A stretch of DNA of 5,697 nucleotides from Ignavibacteriales bacterium (GTDB lineage: Bacteria; Bacteroidota; Ignavibacteria; UBA10030; SZUA-254). The notes below the pieces were generated by a model. The model was given only the letters and a program-made list of their open reading frames with translations. It searched no databases and was not told the origin of the DNA. The stretch's first letter is position 1, and each line of letters starts with the position of its first letter. The stretch covers positions 1-5,697 of the forward strand of contig JACQYX010000151.1 of the NCBI GenBank assembly GCA_016207985.1. Direction: 5' to 3'. Positions 1-5,697 of the stretch are shown here, piece by piece. The position numbers and the translations under genes were made by a program.

Positions 1-1058
1 CCACGGAATAAGACACCGTGCGGCATAATCACTGCCATCCGTCCGTTGCTCTTGAGCGAACGAATCATGTGCTGGACGAACATGAAGTCGGCTTTTCCCT
101 TCTTCGGCATCTTGAAGAGAAAGCGCTCCGTGAACTTCATGCTGTCATCGTTCCAGTTTTGCGAGAAAGGAGGATTGGCAAGAACAATATCGAACGAGCG
201 AAGCTCTCCGCCTTGAACATGTTTTGGGTCAATGAGCGTATCAGCTGGTTCGATCTTCGCATCAAAGATATCATGGAACAACATATTCATCTTACAGAGC
301 GACCACGTAGTGCCGTTCTTTTCCTGTCCGAACAAGCTTACCTTCTTATCCTCACCATATCTCGACTTGACATAGTTCCACGACTGAATCAGGAAACCGC
401 CCGAACCCACGGTGGGATCATAGACTTCATAGCCCGAGTCAGGTTCCATCATAGTCACGAGCAGTCGCACGACTTCGTTCGGCGTGTAGAATTCTCCGCC
501 TTTCTTTCCTGAGCTATCGGCGAAGTATTTGATGAGATACTCGTAGGCGGAACCGAGGAGGTCGGGGAATTCGAGGTCGGCATCCCGCAAGGAAATCTTA
601 CTGAAATCCTGGATGAGTGTCTTGAGGTCTTCGTTGGTAATTCGCTTGTTGTTCTTTCCAACCGTTTTGTTAAAGTCGATGGACTTCAGTACGCCTTCGA
701 GCTTATCGAGATTCTTCTCCTCAATGGCTGCGAAGACTTTCGTCAATGTATCGTTGAGGTCTTCGTGCTGATGAATGATGTTGCTCCATCGAGCTTCCGG
801 AGGCAGGAAGAAGGCATATTCGGGGGCGTCTTCTTTTTCAAGAGAAAATTCAATCTGAGGCTCTGCTATACCTCGTGCTTGTAAAACCTTTCTTCTTTTA
901 TCCCGTGCTTCATCAAACTTGTCATTGATTCGCTTGAGAAAGAGAACGGCAATGATGTACTCCTTGAACTCGGAGGCATCCATGTTGCCACGAAGATTCT
1001 CGCAGGCATTTTCGAGGAAGTCTTCGAGACGAGAAAGTGTTAGTTTAGACTTTGGCAT
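1..1058 (-). CDS. hsdM: Type I restriction-modification DNA methyltransferase subunit M (HsdM), 3' end cut by window edge
   Basis: Adenine-N6 methyltransferase subunit of a type I restriction-modification complex. It transfers a methyl group from S-adenosylmethionine to adenine at sites chosen by the partner HsdS. 352 complete codons are visible; full HsdM proteins are usually around 500 residues, so the C-terminus lies off the left edge. Residues about 8-130 match the helical HsdM N-terminal domain ([14 protein letters not shown], then [12 protein letters not shown]). The methylase domain follows: GGEFYTP at 187-193, SAM-binding motif [11 protein letters not shown] at 214-223, GQEKNGTTW at 244-252, and the catalytic motif NPPF at 295-298. 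The start ATG at 1058 was chosen from the family N-terminus ([15 protein letters not shown]). The frame stays open upstream to a TAA at 1113-1115 without another ATG, and no good ribosome binding site is visible. The gene is not broken within the window. Its base composition is richer in GC than the genes to the right, suggesting transfer. hsdS and hsdR are not visible and should lie to the left. Confidence 0.95.
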   Translation of the reverse strand, partial: MPKSKLTLSRLEDFLENACENLRGNMDASEFKEYIIAVLFLKRINDKFDEARDKRRKVLQARGIAEPQIEFSLEKEDAPEYAFFLPPEARWSNIIHQHEDLNDTLTKVFAAIEEKNLDKLEGVLKSIDFNKTVGKNNKRITNEDLKTLIQDFSKISLRDADLEFPDLLGSAYEYLIKYFADSSGKKGGEFYTPNEVVRLLVTMMEPDSGYEVYDPTVGSGGFLIQSWNYVKSRYGEDKKVSLFGQEKNGTTWSLCKMNMLFHDIFDAKIEPADTLIDPKHVQGGELRSFDIVLANPPFSQNWNDDSMKFTERFLFKMPKKGKADFMFVQHMIRSLKSNGRMAVIMPHGVLFR

Positions 1059-1194
1059 TTCGGGGATATTCAGTATTTCATTTCCAACCGTACCCGAAGC
1101 ATCATGCCCGTGTTATTTGTAAGAAACGTCAGATCTGATAACATAATAGGTGTTCACTTCGTTTGTTATTTCCCTCATAATCGGGCTTAAGGCA

Positions 1195-1206
1195 AACAAT
1201 ATTGTT
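1195..1206. repeat. Perfect 12-bp palindrome AACAATATTGTT
   Basis: The sequence aacaatattgtt is a perfect palindrome about 137 bp upstream of the hsdM start. A near copy, aacaatatgtt, lies at 1289-1299 in the same spacer. Paired AT-rich palindromes ahead of a restriction-modification gene could be operator sites, but palindromes of this length also arise by chance in AT-rich DNA. No regulator gene is visible in the window. Confidence 0.4.
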
Positions 1207-1243
1207 ATCGTCATTCTTATCCATACCTCTATGATTTTGTAGG

Positions 1244-1271
1244 TTGTTAAATTTCACTGTTAGTTTAACAA
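1244..1271. repeat. Inverted repeat, 8-bp arms and 12-nt loop
   Basis: The arms ttgttaaa (1244-1251) and tttaacaa (1264-1271) are exact reverse complements around a 12-nt loop. The right arm can also pair in a smaller alternative, tgtta/taaca at 1258-1270. The stem is AT-rich and lacks a following T-run, so it is a poor intrinsic terminator. It is better read as a possible protein-binding site or a weak mRNA 3' structure after the thioredoxin gene. It ends 54 bp past that gene's stop codon and lies 186 bp before hsdM. Confidence 0.4.
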
Positions 1272-1324
1272 ATAATCTGGAGAATATCAACAATATGTTT
1301 CCCTCTCAACTCTCAAGCGATTGG

Positions 1325-2140
1325 TTAATACAGCGCACTGCTAAATTCCCGCCTGTACTTCAACGTAGTTTCATGCTCTTCTCCCAGGAATTTGAAGATT
1401 GCGATGCATGCCTTACGCGAGCCATCGTCGTCATAGTGACGATTACCGCGGATGACATTAATAAATTTTTCTAATGCTTCATCGAACTTTTGTGAGCGAA
1501 GATCGGCAATAGCACTAAGATACTTTTGTTTTACCGGGTTTTCATCCAAATCTTCCGACTTCAATTGCAGAATACGCTCAAATGTCTTAAGTGCTTCTGC
1601 AATCTCTAAATATTCGGCATCCGAAATATCGGCAACAAGCTTGCCCGCCTTTTCAGGTTCCGAAAATATGATAGCTGATGCCAGCAGAACTTTTGCCTGT
1701 TGGTTCTCCGGCTCCGATTTTAGAATCTCCTCCAACAACTTCTTCCCTTCTTCCGTATTGCCTTGCGCAAGAAGATCCGCCGCTTTCTCGATTTCCTTGA
1801 GAAATTTACTCGGCAGAACTTGTTCCAGCCATCTTTCTATTTGATACTCCGGTACCGCTCCTACAAATTCGGCTATCGCATTACCATCGACGAATAACTT
1901 AACATTTGGAATACTGGATATTTTATATTGCACCGCAACTTCGGGCATCTTTTCGGTGTCGACTTTCGCCAGTATCCATCTACCATCCGCTTTCTCGGCA
2001 AGCCTCTCTAGTATTGGACCCAACATTTTACAAGGTGCACACCATTCTGCCCAGAAATCGACAAGCACTGGAACATTAAAACTTTTGTTGATAACCTCAG
2101 CAGCAAAATCTTTTACATCATAATGCGATTTCATCATCAT
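1325..2140 (-). CDS. cnoX: Thioredoxin-TPR protein, CnoX/YbbN-type co-chaperone with intact CAPC site
   Basis: Predicted soluble cytoplasmic protein of up to 271 residues that protects thiols of unfolded proteins and passes clients to chaperones, as known for the CnoX (YbbN) family. Residues about 5-109 form a thioredoxin fold: VLVDFWAEWCAPCK carries the redox pair C34/C37, and the cis-proline is P78 in SSIPNV. Residues about 112-271 are helical TPR-like repeats. The last 50 or so (KFDEALEKFINVIRGNR, then GSRKACIAIFKFLGEE and a YRREFSSALY end) match the characteristic CnoX tail. No signal peptide is seen. Escherichia coli CnoX has a degenerate active site, whereas this copy keeps both cysteines and could also act as a reductase, as described for some other bacteria. 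Three consecutive ATGs (2140, 2137, 2134) are possible starts; the ribosome-binding site favours 2137 or 2134. The gene lies 33 bp behind the CDF transporter and is probably co-transcribed with it. Confidence 0.9.
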   Translation of the reverse strand: MMMKSHYDVKDFAAEVINKSFNVPVLVDFWAEWCAPCKMLGPILERLAEKADGRWILAKVDTEKMPEVAVQYKISSIPNVKLFVDGNAIAEFVGAVPEYQIERWLEQVLPSKFLKEIEKAADLLAQGNTEEGKKLLEEILKSEPENQQAKVLLASAIIFSEPEKAGKLVADISDAEYLEIAEALKTFERILQLKSEDLDENPVKQKYLSAIADLRSQKFDEALEKFINVIRGNRHYDDDGSRKACIAIFKFLGEEHETTLKYRREFSSALY

Positions 2141-2148
2141 AACCTTCT
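2141..2148 (-). promoter_or_regulatory. Ribosome binding site AGAAGGTT of the thioredoxin-TPR gene
   Basis: On the minus strand AGAAGG lies 2 nt before the first of three tandem ATGs, 5 nt before the second and 8 nt before the third. Normal spacing therefore points to the second or third ATG (2137 or 2134) as the real start, giving a protein of 270 or 269 residues. Confidence 0.6.
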
Positions 2149-2173
2149 ACTGCCAATCCATTAACAAGATCCT

Positions 2174-3415
2174 TTATACCGGTTCAGCGTGAACAGTGAT
2201 CCTGCGGAACTCCTTGAATTTGTTATAAAGCTTCGTTTCTAACTCACAAATTATTTGATGAACTTCATCTAAGGTTTTAGTTTTATCGAATTGGCAAGTG
2301 AGCGAAAGATTATACTTATCACCGATTTTTATGATGCCGACATCCGGACAATTTAGAACTCTTTTATCCTTCATGACCGATTTACGAACTTCATCCTCGA
2401 GGTGGGTAGCGGATTCATCACTGATTTCATTATGCTCTGTATCGAATTCCTCCATGTGAATCGTGACTCTTTCGACAGAATTAATTTTCTTCCGAATCTC
2501 TTTTTCAATCTCCGTTGTCAGCTTGTGAGCCTGCACGAACGTTTTCCCTTTACGATGCTCGATATCGAAATCAATTTGATACTTGCCATTGTTATGGTGT
2601 ACTTCTAAATTATGAGGCACTCGTAATCCTTTGCCAACAACGATCATGCGAACTTTATCGGCAATAGTCTCGTGCTCGCTTTCAATAGGTTCAGCGTGAA
2701 CAACTACATCGGCACCATGGTGCTTCTCGTGTATTGCTTTTTCAATCCGATCCATGATATTATGTGCGTGTAGAAAAGGAGTTGTTCTCCGGACCGAGAC
2801 TATTGTATCTACGAATAATTTACCACCAGATGTTCGAAGTCGGATGTTCTGAATCTTTTCCACACCGGAAATATTACCTACGATATTTTTAATGTCTTCA
2901 TACACACCATCGGGTACGCGATCCATCAGAGCGTCTATTGTTCGCCGTCCAAGTCGGTAACTGACGAATAAAACGAGAAATGCTACCGCAATTGCAGCGA
3001 GTGCATCAACCCATGGATATCCAACCGAAACAAAAAACAATCCGGCAATAACAACCAACGACGTCCATATATCACTCGCAAAATGCAGAGCATCGGCTTC
3101 GAGCGCCTGGCTGTGGTATTTCTTTGCAACTCTGCTCAACGCCCGTGATCTGCTTACATCGACAACGATAGCAAATGCAATAACTACAAATCCCCATATG
3201 TTAGATTCGACATGAGAAGTTCTGGCTATCAAGCGGTGGACAGCTTCCCATATTATCCATGCACAGGTGACGAAGAGTAGAAGCGTTTCAAGGAACGCCG
3301 ATACATTCTCGACCTTGCCGTGACCGTAATGATGTTTCGCTGTTATTAGAATCGCAGCGAGAACGGAAACTAATGCAACCCTCTTTTTCTCATCGATTTT
3401 TTGTTGAAGTTCCAT
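2174..3415 (-). CDS. Cation diffusion facilitator (CDF) metal transporter with three C-terminal ferredoxin-like domains; TM1-TM2 region deleted
   Basis: Inner-membrane divalent-cation/proton antiporter of the CDF family (Zn, Fe, Mn or Co; specificity cannot be told). 413 residues counted from the ATG at 3415. A TTG at 3460 would add 15 residues, but MELQQKIDEKKRVAL is the natural CDF N-terminus and the extra part is not family-like. Residues 12-26 are the start of TM1, and the sequence then jumps straight to the conserved pre-TM3 segment HHYGHGKVE (28-36). TM3 is about 38-62, TM4 73-88, TM5 111-132 with metal-binding H111 and D115 (D108 just before), and TM6 135-155. About 44 residues normally holding TM2 and its (D/H)xxxD metal ligands are absent, without a frameshift. 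The cytoplasmic part holds three similar ferredoxin-like domains (172-243, 249-325, 337-413). Each has an AH- or VH-started helix and ends in a (V/I)H.E motif. The gene lies 76 bp after the glycoside hydrolase and 33 bp before the thioredoxin gene. Family assignment is secure; function of this shortened form is doubtful. Confidence 0.9.
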   Translation of the reverse strand: MELQQKIDEKKRVALVSVLAAILITAKHHYGHGKVENVSAFLETLLLFVTCAWIIWEAVHRLIARTSHVESNIWGFVVIAFAIVVDVSRSRALSRVAKKYHSQALEADALHFASDIWTSLVVIAGLFFVSVGYPWVDALAAIAVAFLVLFVSYRLGRRTIDALMDRVPDGVYEDIKNIVGNISGVEKIQNIRLRTSGGKLFVDTIVSVRRTTPFLHAHNIMDRIEKAIHEKHHGADVVVHAEPIESEHETIADKVRMIVVGKGLRVPHNLEVHHNNGKYQIDFDIEHRKGKTFVQAHKLTTEIEKEIRKKINSVERVTIHMEEFDTEHNEISDESATHLEDEVRKSVMKDKRVLNCPDVGIIKIGDKYNLSLTCQFDKTKTLDEVHQIICELETKLYNKFKEFRRITVHAEPV

Positions 3416-3491
3416 AACTTTTAAATATACGGATTTTCCAGAAATACTTCGGCACTTCAAAGTATAATCAAGTCAGTGAATAACTTATGAG

Positions 3492-5697
3492 CTATTTATC
3501 GTAAGGCAGGATCACATCGTACACATTCGGGTCACTTTGATTCCTCTTACCTCCTCCTACCCATTCCTTCGCTTCAGCTTCGACGCTACGGAATTCTCCG
3601 ATTCCCGCTCCACCGTGATCATCCTGCGCACCAACAAGTACAGCGTACCGCCATGAATTATCCGGCGTGCCAATCAAATCAAGCGGGATGGAAAACTCAA
3701 TTAATTTTGTGCTCGAGTTTCCTAACGGATTTTTTTCATCTCCCGATGCAGGTATGTATTCAGCGAGAATTTTTCCGGTATCATTCAATATTCGGAGACC
3801 TCCGCCGACATAGATGATATTTTGAAAACGGAAATCATTTATAAAAGTATAAATCGAATTCATACCGGCACGTATGTTTCCATCCTTTTTATCTTTTTCT
3901 ATCGCTATCGCAGCATACGTCAATTGAAATCCGTATTCCGGATGCCAGCCGGGATTGGAAAGATTCTTGAACTGAAGTTTAAAGTAGATGTTCTTGTCAT
4001 CGGATAAGACAGTGAAATGAGTAATATCCAAACTTCCGGGTTTTAAATTTGGATTTTGAGGATAGATGTAAGTCCCTGTGCCTTTATCGTCGCCTTCAGG
4101 ATCGCTAACATCATAAAGAATTTTCGATTGAGGATTTGTTTGCTTGATTTCAGAATTTATAAGAAGCCGATGCGAGGGCGGCTTAAGACATTTTAGATCT
4201 GGACTTATAAATGGTTTAGCAAGTTTAAGCTCATCAAAAACTGTATAGTCTTCAAATTCCATTTTACGATTTATCGGTATATTATAAAAAGAAGATGGAT
4301 GATGTTCATACGAATTATAATAAATAGCATTTGTTGAATCTTTAATTTCCACTCCATCTCGATCGATGACTAAATTAATATGGCCACCTGGCATTAGATG
4401 AAACCATGTATCTCTTCCGCTTCCATCCTTATTTCGCCATTCAATTGAAATATTTCTTTCCTCACTTCCAGGGGTTAATGAAATCGAAGATTTCAAATTA
4501 TCGTTTGATTTCTTAAGAGAAAAAAGGATTGTTGTACTATCATCATTAAGGGCAAAATCAACAGTCGAAATCGAGGATGGAAGGGAAAGGTATAAACGCA
4601 TCCAGTTCTTTTCACCTGGCAATATACCAAGATAGGAACGGTAAAAATTCCTGATGAACTCAGCCAAGCTCCAAGCTTGTGAGTATGTACCGGATAATCT
4701 TGGAATTTCCTCTCCGGTTCGGGGTGCGGCATCAACCAATTCGGCTAAAGTACCAATTGCCCCTTGATCTAAAATTTGATTGACCATATTCTCTGTAACC
4801 TCGAATGCCAAATCGGGGTGCAGATATTTAGTTGCTAAATCAATCCACTTCCCCGCTAACCAAGTCCACACTATTCCGTTATGGTAAGCCGCATCCTGAA
4901 CATAGAATGGTTCATAATGATGAAACGGATGAAAATTTGTATCTTTCTGCGAGAGCGAAGCCACACCGTGCTGGTAAACTAATTCATTCGTTACAGTTTG
5001 AAATATTTTCATCTCAATATGATTACCAAAAATTAGATTATCTCGGTTTAAAGCGAATAGCTGGTTTGGCCTTAATTGAGTACTCGGTACACCATCAGAT
5101 TTTATATGATCAAACAGAAGAGTATCTTTTGTATTAAAAAAATAATCACCAAAGTTTTTTCTTACCCTCTCTCCTAAATTTGATAAATGAATTTGATTAA
5201 TCGTATCACGAAATAGAAATGCAAAATAAGCCCCGATCCTGAGTTGATCATACCATAACATTTGAATATCATTCGCCCTGTTCCCTCTCGGACTCCATGC
5301 GCCATCGGGTCCAACAGCATCCATCCAAGTTTCAGCATCGCCGTGTGTGAGGAAACCGAGTGAATCCATGTGGTATCTTATTGTTCCCTCGATTGAGCGT
5401 TTTACAACAGGATACATTGCACGAGCGAAAGTTGTATCGCCTGAATAGTACACAAACTCATTGAGCGCGCTTATAAAACGCGGTGTGCCATCGGCAGTGT
5501 TATATGAAATAGAATTTTTCGTAACGAGATTCGGTATGCGTCCGTAGTTTGTACTGTTTGGATTTGTATCCTGCCATGCAGCAAATGATTTGAGAATCTC
5601 CTTCGCATCTTTGAAATTACCCGTAACCAGCGTTGCACCGGCGAGCGAGATAAATGAGTCTCTTCCCCAATAATTATCGAACCAAGGCAAGCCCGCG
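3492..5697 (-). CDS. Glycogen-debranching-type amylo-alpha-1,6-glucosidase fused to a glucodextranase C-terminal domain, 5' end cut by window edge
   Basis: Predicted alpha-glucan hydrolase removing alpha-1,6 branch glucose. Residues are numbered from the Leu codon (TTG) at 5688-5690. That codon is not a start: the frame continues to the edge (Ala-Gly before it), and the family motif is GLPWFDNYWGRDSF. Residues 1-350 are the (alpha/alpha)6 debranching-enzyme domain (GDE_C, GH133-like): WGRD at 8-11, YNTADGTPRF at 63-72, THGDAETWMDA at 115-125 (D124 probable acid), GTLAEL at 313-318 (E317 probable base), and QAWSLAEFIR at 338-347. Residues about 370-470 look like a beta-sandwich. Residues about 524-730 match the glucodextranase C-terminal domain: DPEGDDKGTGTYIYP, KPGSLDITHF, VGAQDDHGGAG and EWVGGGK. 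That domain occurs in exported enzymes, so a periplasmic or extracellular location is inferred; the signal peptide would lie off the right edge. The natural stop TAG is at 3492-3494. Base composition is AT-rich. Whether it debranches glycogen or another glucan cannot be told. Confidence 0.88.
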   Translation of the reverse strand, partial: AGLPWFDNYWGRDSFISLAGATLVTGNFKDAKEILKSFAAWQDTNPNSTNYGRIPNLVTKNSISYNTADGTPRFISALNEFVYYSGDTTFARAMYPVVKRSIEGTIRYHMDSLGFLTHGDAETWMDAVGPDGAWSPRGNRANDIQMLWYDQLRIGAYFAFLFRDTINQIHLSNLGERVRKNFGDYFFNTKDTLLFDHIKSDGVPSTQLRPNQLFALNRDNLIFGNHIEMKIFQTVTNELVYQHGVASLSQKDTNFHPFHHYEPFYVQDAAYHNGIVWTWLAGKWIDLATKYLHPDLAFEVTENMVNQILDQGAIGTLAELVDAAPRTGEEIPRLSGTYSQAWSLAEFIRNFYRSYLGILPGEKNWMRLYLSLPSSISTVDFALNDDSTTILFSLKKSNDNLKSSISLTPGSEERNISIEWRNKDGSGRDTWFHLMPGGHINLVIDRDGVEIKDSTNAIYYNSYEHHPSSFYNIPINRKMEFEDYTVFDELKLAKPFISPDLKCLKPPSHRLLINSEIKQTNPQSKILYDVSDPEGDDKGTGTYIYPQNPNLKPGSLDITHFTVLSDDKNIYFKLQFKNLSNPGWHPEYGFQLTYAAIAIEKDKKDGNIRAGMNSIYTFINDFRFQNIIYVGGGLRILNDTGKILAEYIPASGDEKNPLGNSSTKLIEFSIPLDLIGTPDNSWRYAVLVGAQDDHGGAGIGEFRSVEAEAKEWVGGGKRNQSDPNVYDVILPYDK

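Larger units (their letters stand above)
1059..1324. other. AT-rich intergenic spacer between hsdM and the thioredoxin gene
   Basis: This spacer of 266 bp separates the 3' end of the thioredoxin-TPR gene from the start of hsdM, both on the minus strand. It is the only sizeable non-coding stretch and should hold the hsdM promoter. I could not recognise a convincing -35/-10 pair or a Bacteroidota-type -33/-7 promoter. It carries two inverted repeats (1195-1206 and 1244-1271) and a short open frame of 33 codons (1113-1214, minus strand), discussed separately. No GC-rich hairpin followed by a T-run is seen after the thioredoxin stop, so no intrinsic terminator is called. Confidence 0.6.

Noticed and set aside
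18..512. Open frame of 164 codons on the plus strand
   Set aside because: It lies antisense within hsdM, whose minus-strand frame has clear methylase motifs; the plus-strand translation resembles no family I recognise.
1452..1844. Open frame of 130 codons on the plus strand
   Set aside because: Antisense to the thioredoxin-TPR gene; serine- and phenylalanine-rich composition typical of a shadow of a Lys/Glu-rich helical protein.
3416..3460. TTG at 3460 as start of the CDF transporter
   Set aside because: It adds 15 residues that do not resemble CDF N-termini and has no ribosome binding site; the ATG at 3415 gives the usual beginning, though its own ribosome binding site is also weak.
3444..3465. 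Inverted repeat atactt/aagtat (6-bp arms, 10-nt loop) between the glycoside hydrolase and CDF genes as a terminator
   Set aside because: Arms are short and AT-rich, with no T-run after them in the direction of transcription.
4832..5137. Open frame of 101 codons on the plus strand
   Set aside because: Antisense to the debranching-enzyme catalytic domain, which is well conserved over this stretch.
5688..5690. TTG at 5690 as the start of the glycoside hydrolase
   Set aside because: The frame is open to the window edge and the preceding Ala-Gly fits the conserved GLPWF motif, so the gene is truncated by the window rather than starting here.
1..5697. CRISPR arrays, tRNA or rRNA genes, transposases
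   Set aside because: No regularly spaced repeats, cloverleaf-like sequences, conserved rRNA stretches or transposase motifs were found on either strand.

Overview
The window reads as a chromosomal segment of a Gram-negative bacterium of moderate to low GC. The style (weak Shine-Dalgarno sequences, an amylolytic enzyme of debranching type with a glucodextranase-type tail, and a cation diffusion facilitator with an extended C-terminus) suggests the Bacteroidota/Chlorobiota/Ignavibacteriota neighbourhood. That placement is an inference from general resemblance, not from a marker gene. All four genes lie on the minus strand, so transcription runs from right to left. No RNA genes, CRISPR array, insertion sequence or attachment site were found.

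Layout in transcription order. (1) 5697-3492: the 3' three quarters or so of a large glycoside hydrolase. It has an amylo-alpha-1,6-glucosidase (glycogen-debranching) catalytic domain followed by a glucodextranase C-terminal-type beta domain, and its N-terminus lies beyond the right edge. (2) 3415-2174: a cation diffusion facilitator (CDF) metal transporter with three tandem cytoplasmic ferredoxin-like domains. Its N-terminal membrane part appears to lack about 44 residues, covering the end of TM1, all of TM2 and half of the transport metal site. (3) 2140-1325: a thioredoxin-TPR protein of the CnoX/YbbN type with an intact CAPC active site. (4) After a 266-bp AT-rich spacer with two inverted repeats, 1058-1: the N-terminal about 350 residues of a type I restriction-modification methyltransferase subunit (HsdM), cut by the left edge. 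The partner hsdS and hsdR genes are expected beyond that edge.

Genes 1-3 are closely spaced (76 and 33 bp) on one strand and could be one transcript: glucan breakdown, metal efflux and protein-redox protection, with no obvious single pathway. hsdM is probably a separate unit. Its DNA is visibly richer in GC than the rest, which fits a horizontally acquired defence module next to resident genes. The most notable observation is the in-frame loss in the CDF transporter, combined with a threefold repeat of its metal-sensing C-terminal domain. I saw no clear evidence of a wholly new system.
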